This document shows positions 8,923 through 17,425 of a stretch of DNA of 64,000 nt, piece by piece. Under the pieces are notes generated by a model. The model was not told the origin of the DNA. It did no database searches and saw nothing but the letters and a program-made list of their open reading frames with translations. The stretch is from assembly GCA_040218045.1 (NCBI GenBank), contig JAVJQA010000012.1:1-64000 (forward strand). The letters run 5' to 3'. Source of the stretch: Marinoscillum sp040218045. GTDB taxonomy: Bacteria; Bacteroidota; Bacteroidia; Cytophagales; Cyclobacteriaceae. Made by a program: the position numbers and the translations under genes. Every line of letters starts with the position of its first letter. The stretch's first letter is position 1.

Positions 8923-10398
8923 TTAGTAGGCTTTAGCGAAAAGCACTTTTCCTTTAGACGGGTTACCCGAATAGATGCAAGTTCCTTCCTCGAGAGTTGA
9001 ATTTAACGGAATACAACGAATTGTTGCCTTTGTTTCTTCTTTTATTTTTTCCTCTGTCTCTGGAGTGCCATCCCAGTGTGCATAGATGAAACCTCCGTCA
9101 GATTCCAAAACTTGTTTAAATTCTTCATAAGACTCTACTGTCCGCGTATTTGCTTCTTTGAAGTTGGCTGCTTTTTGATAAATGCTAGACTGAATTACAG
9201 AGAGAAGATTTGTTACATGATCGATGGTTTGATCCTGTGCTACAAACTGTTTTTCCTTGGTGTCCCTTCTTGCGATTTCCACTGTGCCTTTTTCTAAATC
9301 CTTTGGCCCAATAGCAATTCTTACAGGCACTCCTTTAAGTTCATACTCTGCAAATTTCCAACCTGGCTTATGGGTGTCTCTTTTGTCATACTGAACAGAA
9401 ACATTTTTAGATCTCAGTTCTTTGACAAAGCTTTCAGCAACTTCGGAGATTTTTTCCAGCTCTTCATCTTTTCTATAGATAGGCACAATGACCACTTGGA
9501 TAGGAGCGAGGTTTGGAGGCAAGACCAACCCATCATCATCTGAGTGCGCCATGATCAATGCTCCCATGAGTCTTGTGGAAACTCCCCAGGAGGTTCCCCA
9601 CACGAATTCATCTTTGCCTTCTTTGGTAGCAAATTTCACATCAAATGCTTTTGCAAAGTTTTGACCTAAAAAGTGGGAAGTGCCAGCTTGAAGTGCCTTG
9701 CCATCCTGCATAAGTGCTTCAATACAATAGGTTTCTACCGCACCGGCAAATCTTTCCGATTCGGTTTTAACCCCTTTTATCACCGGCATGGCCATATATT
9801 GTTCAGCAAACTCTGCATAAACGTCCAGCATTTGGCGAGTCTCCTCTTCTGCTTCCTGACGTGTGGCATGAGCTGTATGTCCCTCCTGCCACAGAAACTC
9901 TGCTGTTCTTAGGAACAAACGAGTCCTCATTTCCCAGCGAACTACATTGGCCCATTGGTTAATGAGTAAGGGCAGGTCTCTGTAAGATTGAATCCAGTTT
10001 TTATAAGAATCCCAAATTACAGTTTCGGAAGTAGGTCTTACAATAAGTTCTTCTTCCAGTTTAGCGTCTGGATCTACTATGACACCACCGTTTTCAGGAT
10101 CGGTTTTTAACCGGTAGTGAGTGACCACCGCACATTCTTTTGCAAACCCTTCCACATGATTAGCTTCCTTGCTCAAAAAAGATTTTGGGATAAAAAGAGG
10201 GAAGTAGGCATTGGAGTGACCAGTCTCTTTGAACATTTTATCAAGGGTCTGCTGCATCTTTTCCCAAATGGCAAAACCATAGGGTTTTATCACCATACAG
10301 CCTCTTACGGGCGAATTTTCAGCTAATCCAGCTTTCTTCACTAGCTCATTGTACCATAAAGAATAGTCCTCCGATCTGCTTGGAATTGCTTTACTCAT
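8923..10398 (-). CDS. proS: Prolyl-tRNA synthetase, archaeal/eukaryotic type
   Basis: Charges tRNA-Pro with proline (class II aminoacyl-tRNA synthetase). 491 residues, the length of the archaeal/eukaryotic-type enzyme without the long editing insertion of E. coli ProS. Motif 2 region (RWEMRTRLFLRTAEFLWQEG) with the class-specific HTAH, motif 3 (GTSWGVSTRLMGALIMAHSDDDGL) with its arginine, an anticodon-binding domain (about 285-390) and a zinc-binding-type C-terminal domain that has retained CI and the final KVLFAKAY. First gene of the proS-nfeD-floA operon; a -7 box lies 58 bases upstream. This ProRS type is normal in Bacteroidota. Confidence 0.95.
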   Translation of the reverse strand: MSKAIPSRSEDYSLWYNELVKKAGLAENSPVRGCMVIKPYGFAIWEKMQQTLDKMFKETGHSNAYFPLFIPKSFLSKEANHVEGFAKECAVVTHYRLKTDPENGGVIVDPDAKLEEELIVRPTSETVIWDSYKNWIQSYRDLPLLINQWANVVRWEMRTRLFLRTAEFLWQEGHTAHATRQEAEEETRQMLDVYAEFAEQYMAMPVIKGVKTESERFAGAVETYCIEALMQDGKALQAGTSHFLGQNFAKAFDVKFATKEGKDEFVWGTSWGVSTRLMGALIMAHSDDDGLVLPPNLAPIQVVIVPIYRKDEELEKISEVAESFVKELRSKNVSVQYDKRDTHKPGWKFAEYELKGVPVRIAIGPKDLEKGTVEIARRDTKEKQFVAQDQTIDHVTNLLSVIQSSIYQKAANFKEANTRTVESYEEFKQVLESDGGFIYAHWDGTPETEEKIKEETKATIRCIPLNSTLEEGTCIYSGNPSKGKVLFAKAY

Positions 10399-10455
10399 GT
10401 TAGATTTAACGTTTTGGTATAGTAATTGCTTAAATACTTTTTAAATTCTGGGTCA

Positions 10456-10463
10456 CAAATATA
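10456..10463 (-). promoter_or_regulatory. Putative -7 box of the proS operon (TATATTTG)
   Basis: On the minus strand this reads TATATTTG, an exact TAnnTTTG box, about 58 bases before the proS start. No clear TTTG -33 element is present. Just upstream (10465-10477) the inverted repeat CCGTA-CAT-TACGG could be a regulator site. Confidence 0.45.
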
Positions 10464-10525
10464 GCCGTACATTACGGAAACTTGGAGCAGGGTTTGATTG
10501 TATTAGTAATATAAACGTAGGAATT

Positions 10526-11902
10526 ATGGAAGCTTTTAAAAATCTCAAAGGAATTATTACCACCATGTTGCTGGTAATGTTGGTTGTCGGTGCATCTGCT
10601 CAGGAGTATGATGATTTGTATTTTACTTCAAAGGATCGTAAAAAGGCAGAAAAGCAAGAAAAGATTGAGAACGAAAGTGCTTCTACCTATGAGTCTTATA
10701 CGAACAATACGTATTCAGACAACTATTCTACTCATCAGGTAAACCCGGAGTATATCGCCCGGTACAAAAGTGATTCAGAATATGGTCAGGAATCTGATGA
10801 TATCAACTACGGGGATAATGACAATTACAGTCAACCTTCCATGTCAAACATCCAATATTATTCTGATAATTATGTTACCGATCAGTATGCTCCAGCTCAG
10901 GGCACCACGGTTATTAATAATTACTACGGCAATTCAAGATATAATAATGGATGGAACAATGCTGGTTGGGGCTATGATCCCTGGTATGGTTGGAATACAG
11001 GTTGGAATATAAATATTGGATTTGGTTGGGGAAATGCCTGGGGGTACAATGCGTTTTATGATCCTTTCTGGGGTTATCCAGGATTTGCTGGTGGCTACTA
11101 TGCTGGCTATGGGTTTTACAGTCCATATAATAGTTGGGGACGACCTTATGGATATGGATGGAATAGATGGGACAGATATAACTACGCGTATAATTCAGGC
11201 TTCTACTCGGGGTACTACTATGGCAATCAATATGGAGGAAATGAGTCCTCCACTCCAAGAAGAAATGTAGTGGTAGGAAGTAGAAATTCTCGTGGTGGTG
11301 TAGTGGCTCAGGGATCAAGAAGCGCTAATTCAAGATCAACGGTAAACAGCAGAGTAACGAACACTGACAGTAGAGATTTTAGCAGATCTCAAAACGAATA
11401 CTTCTCAAGATCCAGAACTAGTTCTTCGGGGCGTGTATCATCAACTTCCTCAAGTGGTAGGTATGTGTCGAATAGCAGTGCATCGACAAATCGATCCAGA
11501 TCAGGAGTATCCAGTGGAGACTCTTATTCCAGTAGATCCAGCAGGTCATCGTCATCTGCATCCAGGTCTTCATCTGACTCGCGATCATCTGCATCGAGTT
11601 CGAGCAGTAGACGATATAGTACTGGATCGAATAGTTCATCGAGTAGCAGAGGAAGCAGCTACTCTCCTAGTAGAAGTTCGTCAAGCAGGTCTTCCTCTTA
11701 CTCTCCTAGTAGAAGTTCTTCATCAAGTAGTGGGTCTAGTTATTCCCCAAGCAGAAGCTCATCAAGTAGTAGTAGAGGAAGTTCTTTTAGCTCAGGATCC
11801 AGTAGTCGATCTTCTTCTGGTAGTAGCAGTAGGTCTTCTTCAGGAGGCAGTAGCTCAAGGGGTGGTGGTAGTTCTTCTTCTAGGTCCCGTGGAGGCAACT
11901 AG
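10526..11902 (+). CDS. Secreted protein with Gly/Tyr/Trp-rich middle and long Ser/Arg-rich low-complexity tail
   Basis: 458 residues, family not recognised. Residues 1-25 are a signal peptide (ends GASAQ). A polar, Asn/Tyr/Asp-rich stretch (26-130) is followed by a glycine/tyrosine/tryptophan-rich segment (about 133-235, many GW, YG and GYY), typical of poorly folded Bacteroidota envelope proteins. From about residue 240 to the end the protein is almost only Ser, Arg and Gly (over 200 residues of RSSSS, SRSS, SSGSS), including three SYSPSR repeats. The tail is basic and would be disordered; it could bind acidic polymers or be modified on serines, but that is inference. Codons for serine alternate AGT/AGC with TCN, so the tail is not a simple DNA microsatellite. 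Followed after 38 bases by a FadL-like gene. Confidence 0.75.
   Translation: MEAFKNLKGIITTMLLVMLVVGASAQEYDDLYFTSKDRKKAEKQEKIENESASTYESYTNNTYSDNYSTHQVNPEYIARYKSDSEYGQESDDINYGDNDNYSQPSMSNIQYYSDNYVTDQYAPAQGTTVINNYYGNSRYNNGWNNAGWGYDPWYGWNTGWNINIGFGWGNAWGYNAFYDPFWGYPGFAGGYYAGYGFYSPYNSWGRPYGYGWNRWDRYNYAYNSGFYSGYYYGNQYGGNESSTPRRNVVVGSRNSRGGVVAQGSRSANSRSTVNSRVTNTDSRDFSRSQNEYFSRSRTSSSGRVSSTSSSGRYVSNSSASTNRSRSGVSSGDSYSSRSSRSSSSASRSSSDSRSSASSSSSRRYSTGSNSSSSSRGSSYSPSRSSSSRSSSYSPSRSSSSSSGSSYSPSRSSSSSSRGSSFSSGSSSRSSSGSSSRSSSGGSSSRGGGSSSSRSRGGN
11660..11760 (+). repeat. Short direct repeats encoding SYSPSR units
   Basis: The 20-base unit TACTCTCCTAGTAGAAGTTC occurs exactly at 11660-11679 and 11699-11718, and a diverged copy at 11741-11760. 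Steps are 39 and 42 bases (13 and 14 codons), so the repeats stay in frame inside the Ser/Arg-rich tail. Length variation here would be tolerated by the reading frame. Confidence 0.7.
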
Positions 11903-11940
11903 TATTTCATAGCAGGTTTTCACATATCAATTGAATTGGA

Positions 11941-13470
11941 ATGAAAAAATTAGGATATATATTTTTCACTGGGATTGTTTTGGCTGGATTTTCGGCCAAA
12001 TCTCAAGTGGTGGATGGCGCAGTAGGTTACTACAATGATGCTTTGATCTTTAGTCAGACGAGCTCTACTTACGGTAGTACAGCCCGCATGCAGGGTTTTG
12101 GAGGTACGCAGACTTCTTTAGGGGCAGATATGAGTTCAGCCGGATCTAATCCAGCCGGATTGGGTTTCTTTAATCGTAGCGTATTTTCTTTTACTCCAAG
12201 TATAAACCTACATACAGCAGACGCCACATATTTAGGCAGTACAATTTCAACTTATAAAAACAATTTCAACTTTGCCAACATGGGTGTGGTTTTCAACACC
12301 AATAAAGGGGATTTTACTAGTGAGAAATTTAAGGGAGGTTCTTTCGCAATCTCCCTGAACAGGACTAATGATTTCAACGACGAGATTACTTATCAGGGTA
12401 GGAATGGGAACAATTCCATTATTGATTCATTTCTGGCAGAAGCCGGATCTACTAGCACGAATAATCTTTCCGGATATGCATTATCTGCTTATGAAAATTA
12501 CCTGATTAATCCAGTGTATGATGATGAAGAAAATGTGATTGGTTATGACTCTTTTGTTTTGGGGTTTCCTCAGCAGTCCGAAACAATTACCAGGAGCGGG
12601 TCTCAATATGATTTGAATTTCTCCTGGGGAGGTAACTATAATGATATGGTTTACTTTGGTGCTGGATTGGGGTTTGTAACGTTAAACTATAGCACACGGA
12701 AAATCTATACAGAGGAGCAATTTCTTTATGAAGATGATGAAGGTAATACACAGGTTGATGATTGGATTTCTTACACCAAGATCAGGGATGATTTAGCCAT
12801 CAATGGAAGCGGTGTGAAAGGCTCGTTAGGTTTGATTGTCAGGCCTATCAACATCCTGACACTTGGTGTTTCTTACAATACTCCTACATATTATTCTTTG
12901 GACGAGGAGAGCGAATTTCGGCACGACACACAGTGGAACGATGTGGAGTTGGATGATGGCACCATCTTGAATGACCGTAATTTTACTAGCGATCTTTTTA
13001 TCAGTCAATATAACCTGAAAAGTCCGGGAAAACTCTCTGCAGGGGCATCAGTATTTTTGAACAAACTTGGATTTATTTCAGCGGATGTTGAATTGGTTGA
13101 TTATCGCCGGAGCCAGTTGAAAACAAGTGACTTTAATGTTACCGCAGATAATCAAACCATTGATGGACTGTATGGAAGAACTATAAACTATCGGGCTGGA
13201 GCTGAATTTAGATTGGATAAACTGCGCCTTAGAGCTGGGTATGCATATTTTGGGGATCCTTATAAGGGTACTGAGAATTTCGACAGGAGCGGTCAGAATA
13301 TTACTGGAGGTGTAGGTTTTAGATCACAGGATTTCTTTATTGATCTCGCAGTGGTGAACCGGAGACAAAAGGAGGTTTTTGCTCCATATTATGTCGAACA
13401 GAATCAACCAGAAGCAGACGTTCTTAGTAAATCAACTACAATTTCTACTACAATAGGATTTAATTTTTAA
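11941..13470 (+). CDS. OmpP1/FadL-family outer-membrane transport protein
   Basis: Predicted outer-membrane barrel for hydrophobic compounds. Signal peptide 1-21 (ends SAKSQ). The N-terminal part shows the FadL hallmark: STARMQGFGGTQTSLGADMSSAGSNPAGLGF, in which the SNPAGLG motif begins the barrel (written here in two parts of the family hatch region, about residues 38-70). Alternating amphipathic strands run to the C-terminal TTISTTIGFNF, an outer-membrane barrel end with a terminal aromatic residue. 509 residues is within the family range. The substrate is not readable from sequence; PorV of the T9SS belongs to the same superfamily, so a T9SS role cannot be excluded. Converges on aroK with an 11-base overlap. 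Confidence 0.75.
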   Translation: MKKLGYIFFTGIVLAGFSAKSQVVDGAVGYYNDALIFSQTSSTYGSTARMQGFGGTQTSLGADMSSAGSNPAGLGFFNRSVFSFTPSINLHTADATYLGSTISTYKNNFNFANMGVVFNTNKGDFTSEKFKGGSFAISLNRTNDFNDEITYQGRNGNNSIIDSFLAEAGSTSTNNLSGYALSAYENYLINPVYDDEENVIGYDSFVLGFPQQSETITRSGSQYDLNFSWGGNYNDMVYFGAGLGFVTLNYSTRKIYTEEQFLYEDDEGNTQVDDWISYTKIRDDLAINGSGVKGSLGLIVRPINILTLGVSYNTPTYYSLDEESEFRHDTQWNDVELDDGTILNDRNFTSDLFISQYNLKSPGKLSAGASVFLNKLGFISADVELVDYRRSQLKTSDFNVTADNQTIDGLYGRTINYRAGAEFRLDKLRLRAGYAYFGDPYKGTENFDRSGQNITGGVGFRSQDFFIDLAVVNRRQKEVFAPYYVEQNQPEADVLSKSTTISTTIGFNF

Positions 13471-13960
13471 GGGCTTTTAAAACATCAAGCAAAAGGTCCA
13501 CTTCTCTATGTGCTATGGAGATTTGGGCTTTTTTGTAAATAGGTAGGCGAGCTTTCAGGAGTTCATCCACACGCTTTTGGGTATCTCCCTGCACCAGTGG
13601 TCGATGTGTTTTTTCTGCAAGTCTTTGGATCAGTATTTCTTTGTCGGTTTCAAGGAAAACCGTAACGCCTTGTGAGTTCATATACTCAATTCCCTGCCGG
13701 TAACAAGGCGCTCCTCCACCTGTAGAGATGATTTTGTGATCTGATGATTCCGAAACTTCATGTAGTACTTTACTTTCTAGATCACGGAAATAATCCTCTC
13801 CATTAATTTCGAATATTTCGGAGATTTCCTTTCCCTCTTTTTCTTCAATCACGGTATCCAGATCAACCAGCGGGTAATCAATTGCTTCTGAAAGCTTAAG
13901 ACCAAAAAAAGATTTTCCTGATCCAGGCATTCCTATTAAATAAATCCTGCCGAGTTTCAT
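13460..13960 (-). CDS. aroK: Shikimate kinase
   Basis: Phosphorylates shikimate to shikimate-3-phosphate in chorismate synthesis. Walker A GMPGSGKS at residues 10-17, the shikimate-binding DLD near 33-35 (VDLDTVIE), the STGGGAP motif and the lid arginine in HRPLV are all present. 166 residues is the normal length. Its start codon overlaps the stop codon of the upstream membrane-protein gene by one base (TAATG), so it belongs to the minus-strand DUF1599-BT_3928-aroK unit. Chorismate feeds the pabB/pabC-like genes near 60 kb. Confidence 0.95.
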   Translation of the reverse strand: MKLGRIYLIGMPGSGKSFFGLKLSEAIDYPLVDLDTVIEEKEGKEISEIFEINGEDYFRDLESKVLHEVSESSDHKIISTGGGAPCYRQGIEYMNSQGVTVFLETDKEILIQRLAEKTHRPLVQGDTQKRVDELLKARLPIYKKAQISIAHREVDLLLDVLKALKN

Positions 13961-15048
13961 TAAGGCAACAATCTATTGATCTCGGAAATGTTAGGCGTAT
14001 CGTTGTGGTGCCACTTGCCGAGCACATAGCCATCAGAAAGCAACATGATGCCTGGATTCGAGCGAATCATAGTTTTAAGCACAGTGGCATCTGCAAAGAA
14101 ATAAGGCACCGCTAACTGAACTTCATGTCTGAAGCGTTCAAAATCCTCATAGCCAGAAGCGGTGAGAATCCATGGTGTAGCTTTTTTACTCTGATTGGCA
14201 AGGGCTTTTATTTCTTCAATATGTTTTGTTGAGGCCTTGTCCACACTATAAATGATAATTAGCAGCTTATCGCCAGTCATGAGCTGATCGGTAAATTCGC
14301 CATCATCATTCCAAATTCCCAGGTCTGTTATTTTAGGTTGAGCTTCCGGGTTGACCAGGTTCATGGCTTTGAATTCATAGCTCTTATCAGAAGGGTAAGC
14401 ATCAAAGATGTGTTCTTTACCATCTTTCTCCATCAGATATTCATATTTCAGTTCCTCTGAGGGCTCCATGAGTGTTGGTAGATGGTTGCCAATGGCATAC
14501 GCCCTGAAATCAATAAATGGGAGGTGTCTTACGGCATAGTTGGCCATTAACGTGAAGAAAATCGTTGACCCGATTACTTTGACATAACCAAACTTTTCCG
14601 AGAACCAGCTGCCATAGTTATTTCTATTGATAAATATCCCTACAATCAGGACCAACAGGATAATGTCCTTATAGAAGGATTCCCATGGAGTAAGCTTTAT
14701 CGCATCACCAAAACACCCACAATCGGTTACCTTGTTGAAATAGGCTGAGTAAAACGTGAGAAAAGTAAAAAAGACAATCAAAACCAGCAGAGCCCAACTT
14801 GTACGTGGCATTGCAAACCCAATGATCACGGCTATTCCCAGAACCACTTCCAGGACACTTAATAAAATAGCGAAAAACAGCGCTGCAGGCACAAACCACT
14901 CAAAAAACGGGGCGAAATCATAAGCAAAAACTTCAAAGTATTCCTGAAGTTTTATGGCTGTCCCGATTGGGTCATTGATCTTAATAATACCGGAAAATAT
15001 GAATAGTCCTCCTACGAGGTATCTGGCTAATTCAAAAAATATTCTCAT
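13960..15048 (-). CDS. DoxX/MauE-like membrane protein with C-terminal thioredoxin-like domain (BT_3928-like)
   Basis: 362 residues. The N-terminal 160 residues form four to five membrane segments of the DoxX/MauE kind (RYLVGGLFIFSGIIKINDP at the start, TDCGCFGDAIKLTPWESFYKD in the middle), followed by a further membrane helix and a soluble domain (about 190-362). The soluble part has a thioredoxin-like layout (LLIIIYSVDK, later NPGIMLLSDGYVLGKWH) but no CxxC, so it cannot do disulfide exchange itself; the only close cysteine pair is CGC in the membrane part. This is the Bacteroidota family often named BT_3928. Function unknown; electron or quinone handling is a guess from the family resemblance. 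Overlaps the DUF1599 gene by 4 bases and aroK by 1. Confidence 0.8.
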   Translation of the reverse strand: MRIFFELARYLVGGLFIFSGIIKINDPIGTAIKLQEYFEVFAYDFAPFFEWFVPAALFFAILLSVLEVVLGIAVIIGFAMPRTSWALLVLIVFFTFLTFYSAYFNKVTDCGCFGDAIKLTPWESFYKDIILLVLIVGIFINRNNYGSWFSEKFGYVKVIGSTIFFTLMANYAVRHLPFIDFRAYAIGNHLPTLMEPSEELKYEYLMEKDGKEHIFDAYPSDKSYEFKAMNLVNPEAQPKITDLGIWNDDGEFTDQLMTGDKLLIIIYSVDKASTKHIEEIKALANQSKKATPWILTASGYEDFERFRHEVQLAVPYFFADATVLKTMIRSNPGIMLLSDGYVLGKWHHNDTPNISEINRLLP

Positions 15049-15596
15049 GACTTTCCTTCATTCAATTTGATCATACAAAAAACCGAGTAATTGATCATGT
15101 CCTGATAATTGGCATCAATGCCTTCAGAAATAATCGTTTTACCTGAGTTGTCTTCTATTTGTTTTACACGAAGTAGCTTCATCAATATGATATCAGTGAT
15201 GGAGCTCACCCGCATTTCACGCCATGCTTCACCATAGTCGTGGTTTTTATTTTTAAGTAATTCCAATGTATCGCTGGCAGCCAGATCATATTTTGGTTCT
15301 AGCAAATCGTAGCTGATTTCCAGTGGGTCTTCATCAGTTAGATGCATCTGTATCAAAGCCATGATACAATAATTAATGATCCCAATAAATTCGAACTTGA
15401 TGTCTTCACCTACTTTCTGGTGCCCGCCCTTTTCCTGGATAGACCTGATGCGCTGTGCTTTGATATAAATCTGATCAGTGATGGACGGCAACCGCAGTAT
15501 TCTCCAGGCTGTGCCGTAATCCTTCGTTTTCTTGGCAAAAATTTCCTTACAGGAAGCAATAACTTCGCAGTATTGCTCAATCGTTTGATCTTTCAA
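15045..15596 (-). CDS. DUF1599 protein with two tandem copies of the domain core
   Basis: 183 residues, DUF1599 (a nucleotide-modification-associated family by Pfam naming, from memory). The protein is an internal duplication: KTKDYGTAWRILRLPSITD (about 22-40) followed by IYIKAQRIRSIQ is repeated as KNHDYGEAWREMRVSSITD (about 126-144) followed by IILMKLLRVKQIE. Each half also ends in an INYC/INYS segment. The conserved charged D-Y-G-x-A-W-R suggests a phosphate or nucleotide site, but no reaction is established to my knowledge. First gene of the minus-strand unit; its stop overlaps the next start (ATGA). It diverges from folP with 36 bases between. Confidence 0.85.
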   Translation of the reverse strand: MKDQTIEQYCEVIASCKEIFAKKTKDYGTAWRILRLPSITDQIYIKAQRIRSIQEKGGHQKVGEDIKFEFIGIINYCIMALIQMHLTDEDPLEISYDLLEPKYDLAASDTLELLKNKNHDYGEAWREMRVSSITDIILMKLLRVKQIEDNSGKTIISEGIDANYQDMINYSVFCMIKLNEGKS

Positions 15597-15632
15597 CTTC
15601 AGAATTCGATTATATTGTGATCAACTTACTTA

Positions 15633-16487
15633 ATGGACAAATCTAATACATTGATTCCGCATACTACTATAAATGTAAATGGATCACTTGTTGACCTTTC
15701 AAAGCCACAGGTAATGGGTATTCTAAATATTACTCCGGATTCTTTTTATTCAGGCAGCAGGCATCAGCAGTTGTCAAATATTTTGTTGAAAGCCGATCAA
15801 ATGATTTGCGAAGGAGCACGTTTCTTAGACGTGGGTGGGTATTCTAGCAGACCTGGTGCGATTGATATTTCAGAGAAAGAAGAGATTGACCGGGTTTTAG
15901 AGCCCATTGCTACTATTCGTGATCGGTTTCCAGACGTGATTTTGTCGATTGATACTTTCAGGGCGGGAGTGGCAAAAGCTGCAATTGAGAGTGGTGCCAA
16001 CATTGTGAATGATATTTCTGCTGGAAATCTAGATGACAGGATGTTATCGGAAGTAAGTAAAATGCAGGTACCATATATAGCCATGCATATGAAGGGAACT
16101 CCACAAACGATGAAGGAACAAGCCAATTATTCAGATATAGTTAAGGAAATATCAGGTTATTTTTCTGAACGAGTGAGCAAAGCAAGAAATGAAGGAATAA
16201 AAGACATAATCATAGATCCCGGTTTTGGATTTGCTAAAACCGCAGAACAGAATTTTTATCTTTTGAATCGTGTTGAATATTTGAAGCATCTCGGATTACC
16301 TATTTTAATTGGAATATCACGGAAGTCCATGATTTATAAAACGTTAAATATCGATCCTGAGGACGCTTTGAATGGCACAACTGTACTAAATACACTAGCT
16401 TTGCTTAAAGGGGCTTCCATTCTCAGAGTTCATGATGTGAAAGAGGCGGTAGAAGCTGTTGAACTTGTAAACCAATTGACAATTTGA
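15633..16487 (+). CDS. folP: Dihydropteroate synthase
   Basis: Joins 6-hydroxymethyl-dihydropterin pyrophosphate with p-aminobenzoate to give dihydropteroate (folate pathway; sulfonamide target). TIM-barrel signatures: MGILNITPDSFYSG (about 28-41), the DVGGYSSRPGA loop, SIDTFRAGVA, NDISAG, MHMKGTPQTM, IDPGFGFAKT, ILIGISRKS and a final RVHDV. 284 residues is normal. The Ser/Arg of SRKS contact the pterin pyrophosphate. It overlaps cdaA by 4 bases. The p-aminobenzoate genes (pabB and a PabC-like gene) lie 44 kb away in this window. Confidence 0.96.
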   Translation: MDKSNTLIPHTTINVNGSLVDLSKPQVMGILNITPDSFYSGSRHQQLSNILLKADQMICEGARFLDVGGYSSRPGAIDISEKEEIDRVLEPIATIRDRFPDVILSIDTFRAGVAKAAIESGANIVNDISAGNLDDRMLSEVSKMQVPYIAMHMKGTPQTMKEQANYSDIVKEISGYFSERVSKARNEGIKDIIIDPGFGFAKTAEQNFYLLNRVEYLKHLGLPILIGISRKSMIYKTLNIDPEDALNGTTVLNTLALLKGASILRVHDVKEAVEAVELVNQLTI

Positions 16488-17425
16488 TTCTAGGATTCAA
16501 TATCGGATTTCTTGAAATAGGCTGGGTGGATATCCTTGATATTCTCTTTGTCGCGGTATTGCTTTACCAGGTTTACAAACTGATGAAAGGCAGTGTAGCG
16601 ATCAAGGTATTTCTTGGTTTCCTCATTCTTTATTTGATCTACCTGATGGTAAATGCTGCTCAGATGGAGTTGTTGTCCAATATCCTTGGTCAGTTCATGG
16701 GAGTTGGAGTTATTGCAGCCATCATTCTTTTCCAGCCGGAAATCAGAAAGTTCCTTTTATTATTGGGCAGGGCGCCGATCTTCAATGAAGGTAACATCTT
16801 TGAAAACTTTAAATCAATCTGGTCCTCCAACACTGGTTACAAGAAGGCAGACATCACACCGTTGATTGAAGCAGCAAAAACACTGGGAGGAACCAATACC
16901 GGCGCATTAATCGTTTTGTCAAAGAATTCAGAACTTAAGTTTTTTGCAGAATCGGGCGATAGAATGGATGCCGTGATATCCAAGCGGTTACTGATGGCCA
17001 TTTTCAATAAGTATAGTCCTTTGCATGATGGAGCTGTGATCATCTATGACAATAAAATCATAGCTGCTAGATGTATTCTTCCGGTAACGGAGAGAGATGT
17101 GCCAGCCCAATTTGGCCTAAGACACAGGGCAGCTATTGGGATGTCCGAAAACACCGATACTTTAGTAATAGTGGTGTCTGAAGAAACAGGACAGTTATCT
17201 ACCATGAGAAATGGTGAAATCTTTCACAACCTATCCACACAAGAACTGCGAAAGGCCATCAACGAATACCTATACGAAGAACGACGAGAGTCATCTACAC
17301 CAACAGAAAATGTGCTGAAAAAAGCCAAACAAGAAGGCTCCACCAAGAAGGAAGAACCTAAAAAATCAACGGATACTCCAACTGAGAAAAAAGAGCCCTC
17401 CAAAGAGTCTGCGAAGGCTAGCTGA
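16484..17425 (+). CDS. cdaA: Diadenylate cyclase CdaA
   Basis: Makes c-di-AMP from two ATP. Three N-terminal membrane helices (about 15-31, 38-57, 66-83) anchor the DAC domain (about 100-260), in which H181-DGA (182-184) and R213-H-R215 are the metal/ATP-binding motifs. The last 40 residues are a Lys/Glu/Ser-rich tail (KKAKQEGSTKKEEPKKS), longer than in most CdaA proteins. The start is TTG, read as TTGA across the folP stop codon; no ATG exists before the first membrane helix, so translational coupling to folP is likely. No CdaR-type regulator gene lies next to it. Converges on kbl with an 8-base overlap. Confidence 0.93.
   Translation: MILGFNIGFLEIGWVDILDILFVAVLLYQVYKLMKGSVAIKVFLGFLILYLIYLMVNAAQMELLSNILGQFMGVGVIAAIILFQPEIRKFLLLLGRAPIFNEGNIFENFKSIWSSNTGYKKADITPLIEAAKTLGGTNTGALIVLSKNSELKFFAESGDRMDAVISKRLLMAIFNKYSPLHDGAVIIYDNKIIAARCILPVTERDVPAQFGLRHRAAIGMSENTDTLVIVVSEETGQLSTMRNGEIFHNLSTQELRKAINEYLYEERRESSTPTENVLKKAKQEGSTKKEEPKKSTDTPTEKKEPSKESAKAS

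Noticed and set aside
10914..11318. Open frame on the minus strand opposite the Gly/Tyr-rich segment
   Set aside because: Composition follows from the antisense of GGN/TAY codons; no homology-like motif.
11433..11912. Long open frame overlapping the Ser/Arg-rich tail on the same strand (about 159 codons)
   Set aside because: It is the shifted reading of a low-complexity AGT/TCN region, rich in Val/Leu/His with no start context; the other frame has a signal peptide and continuous design.
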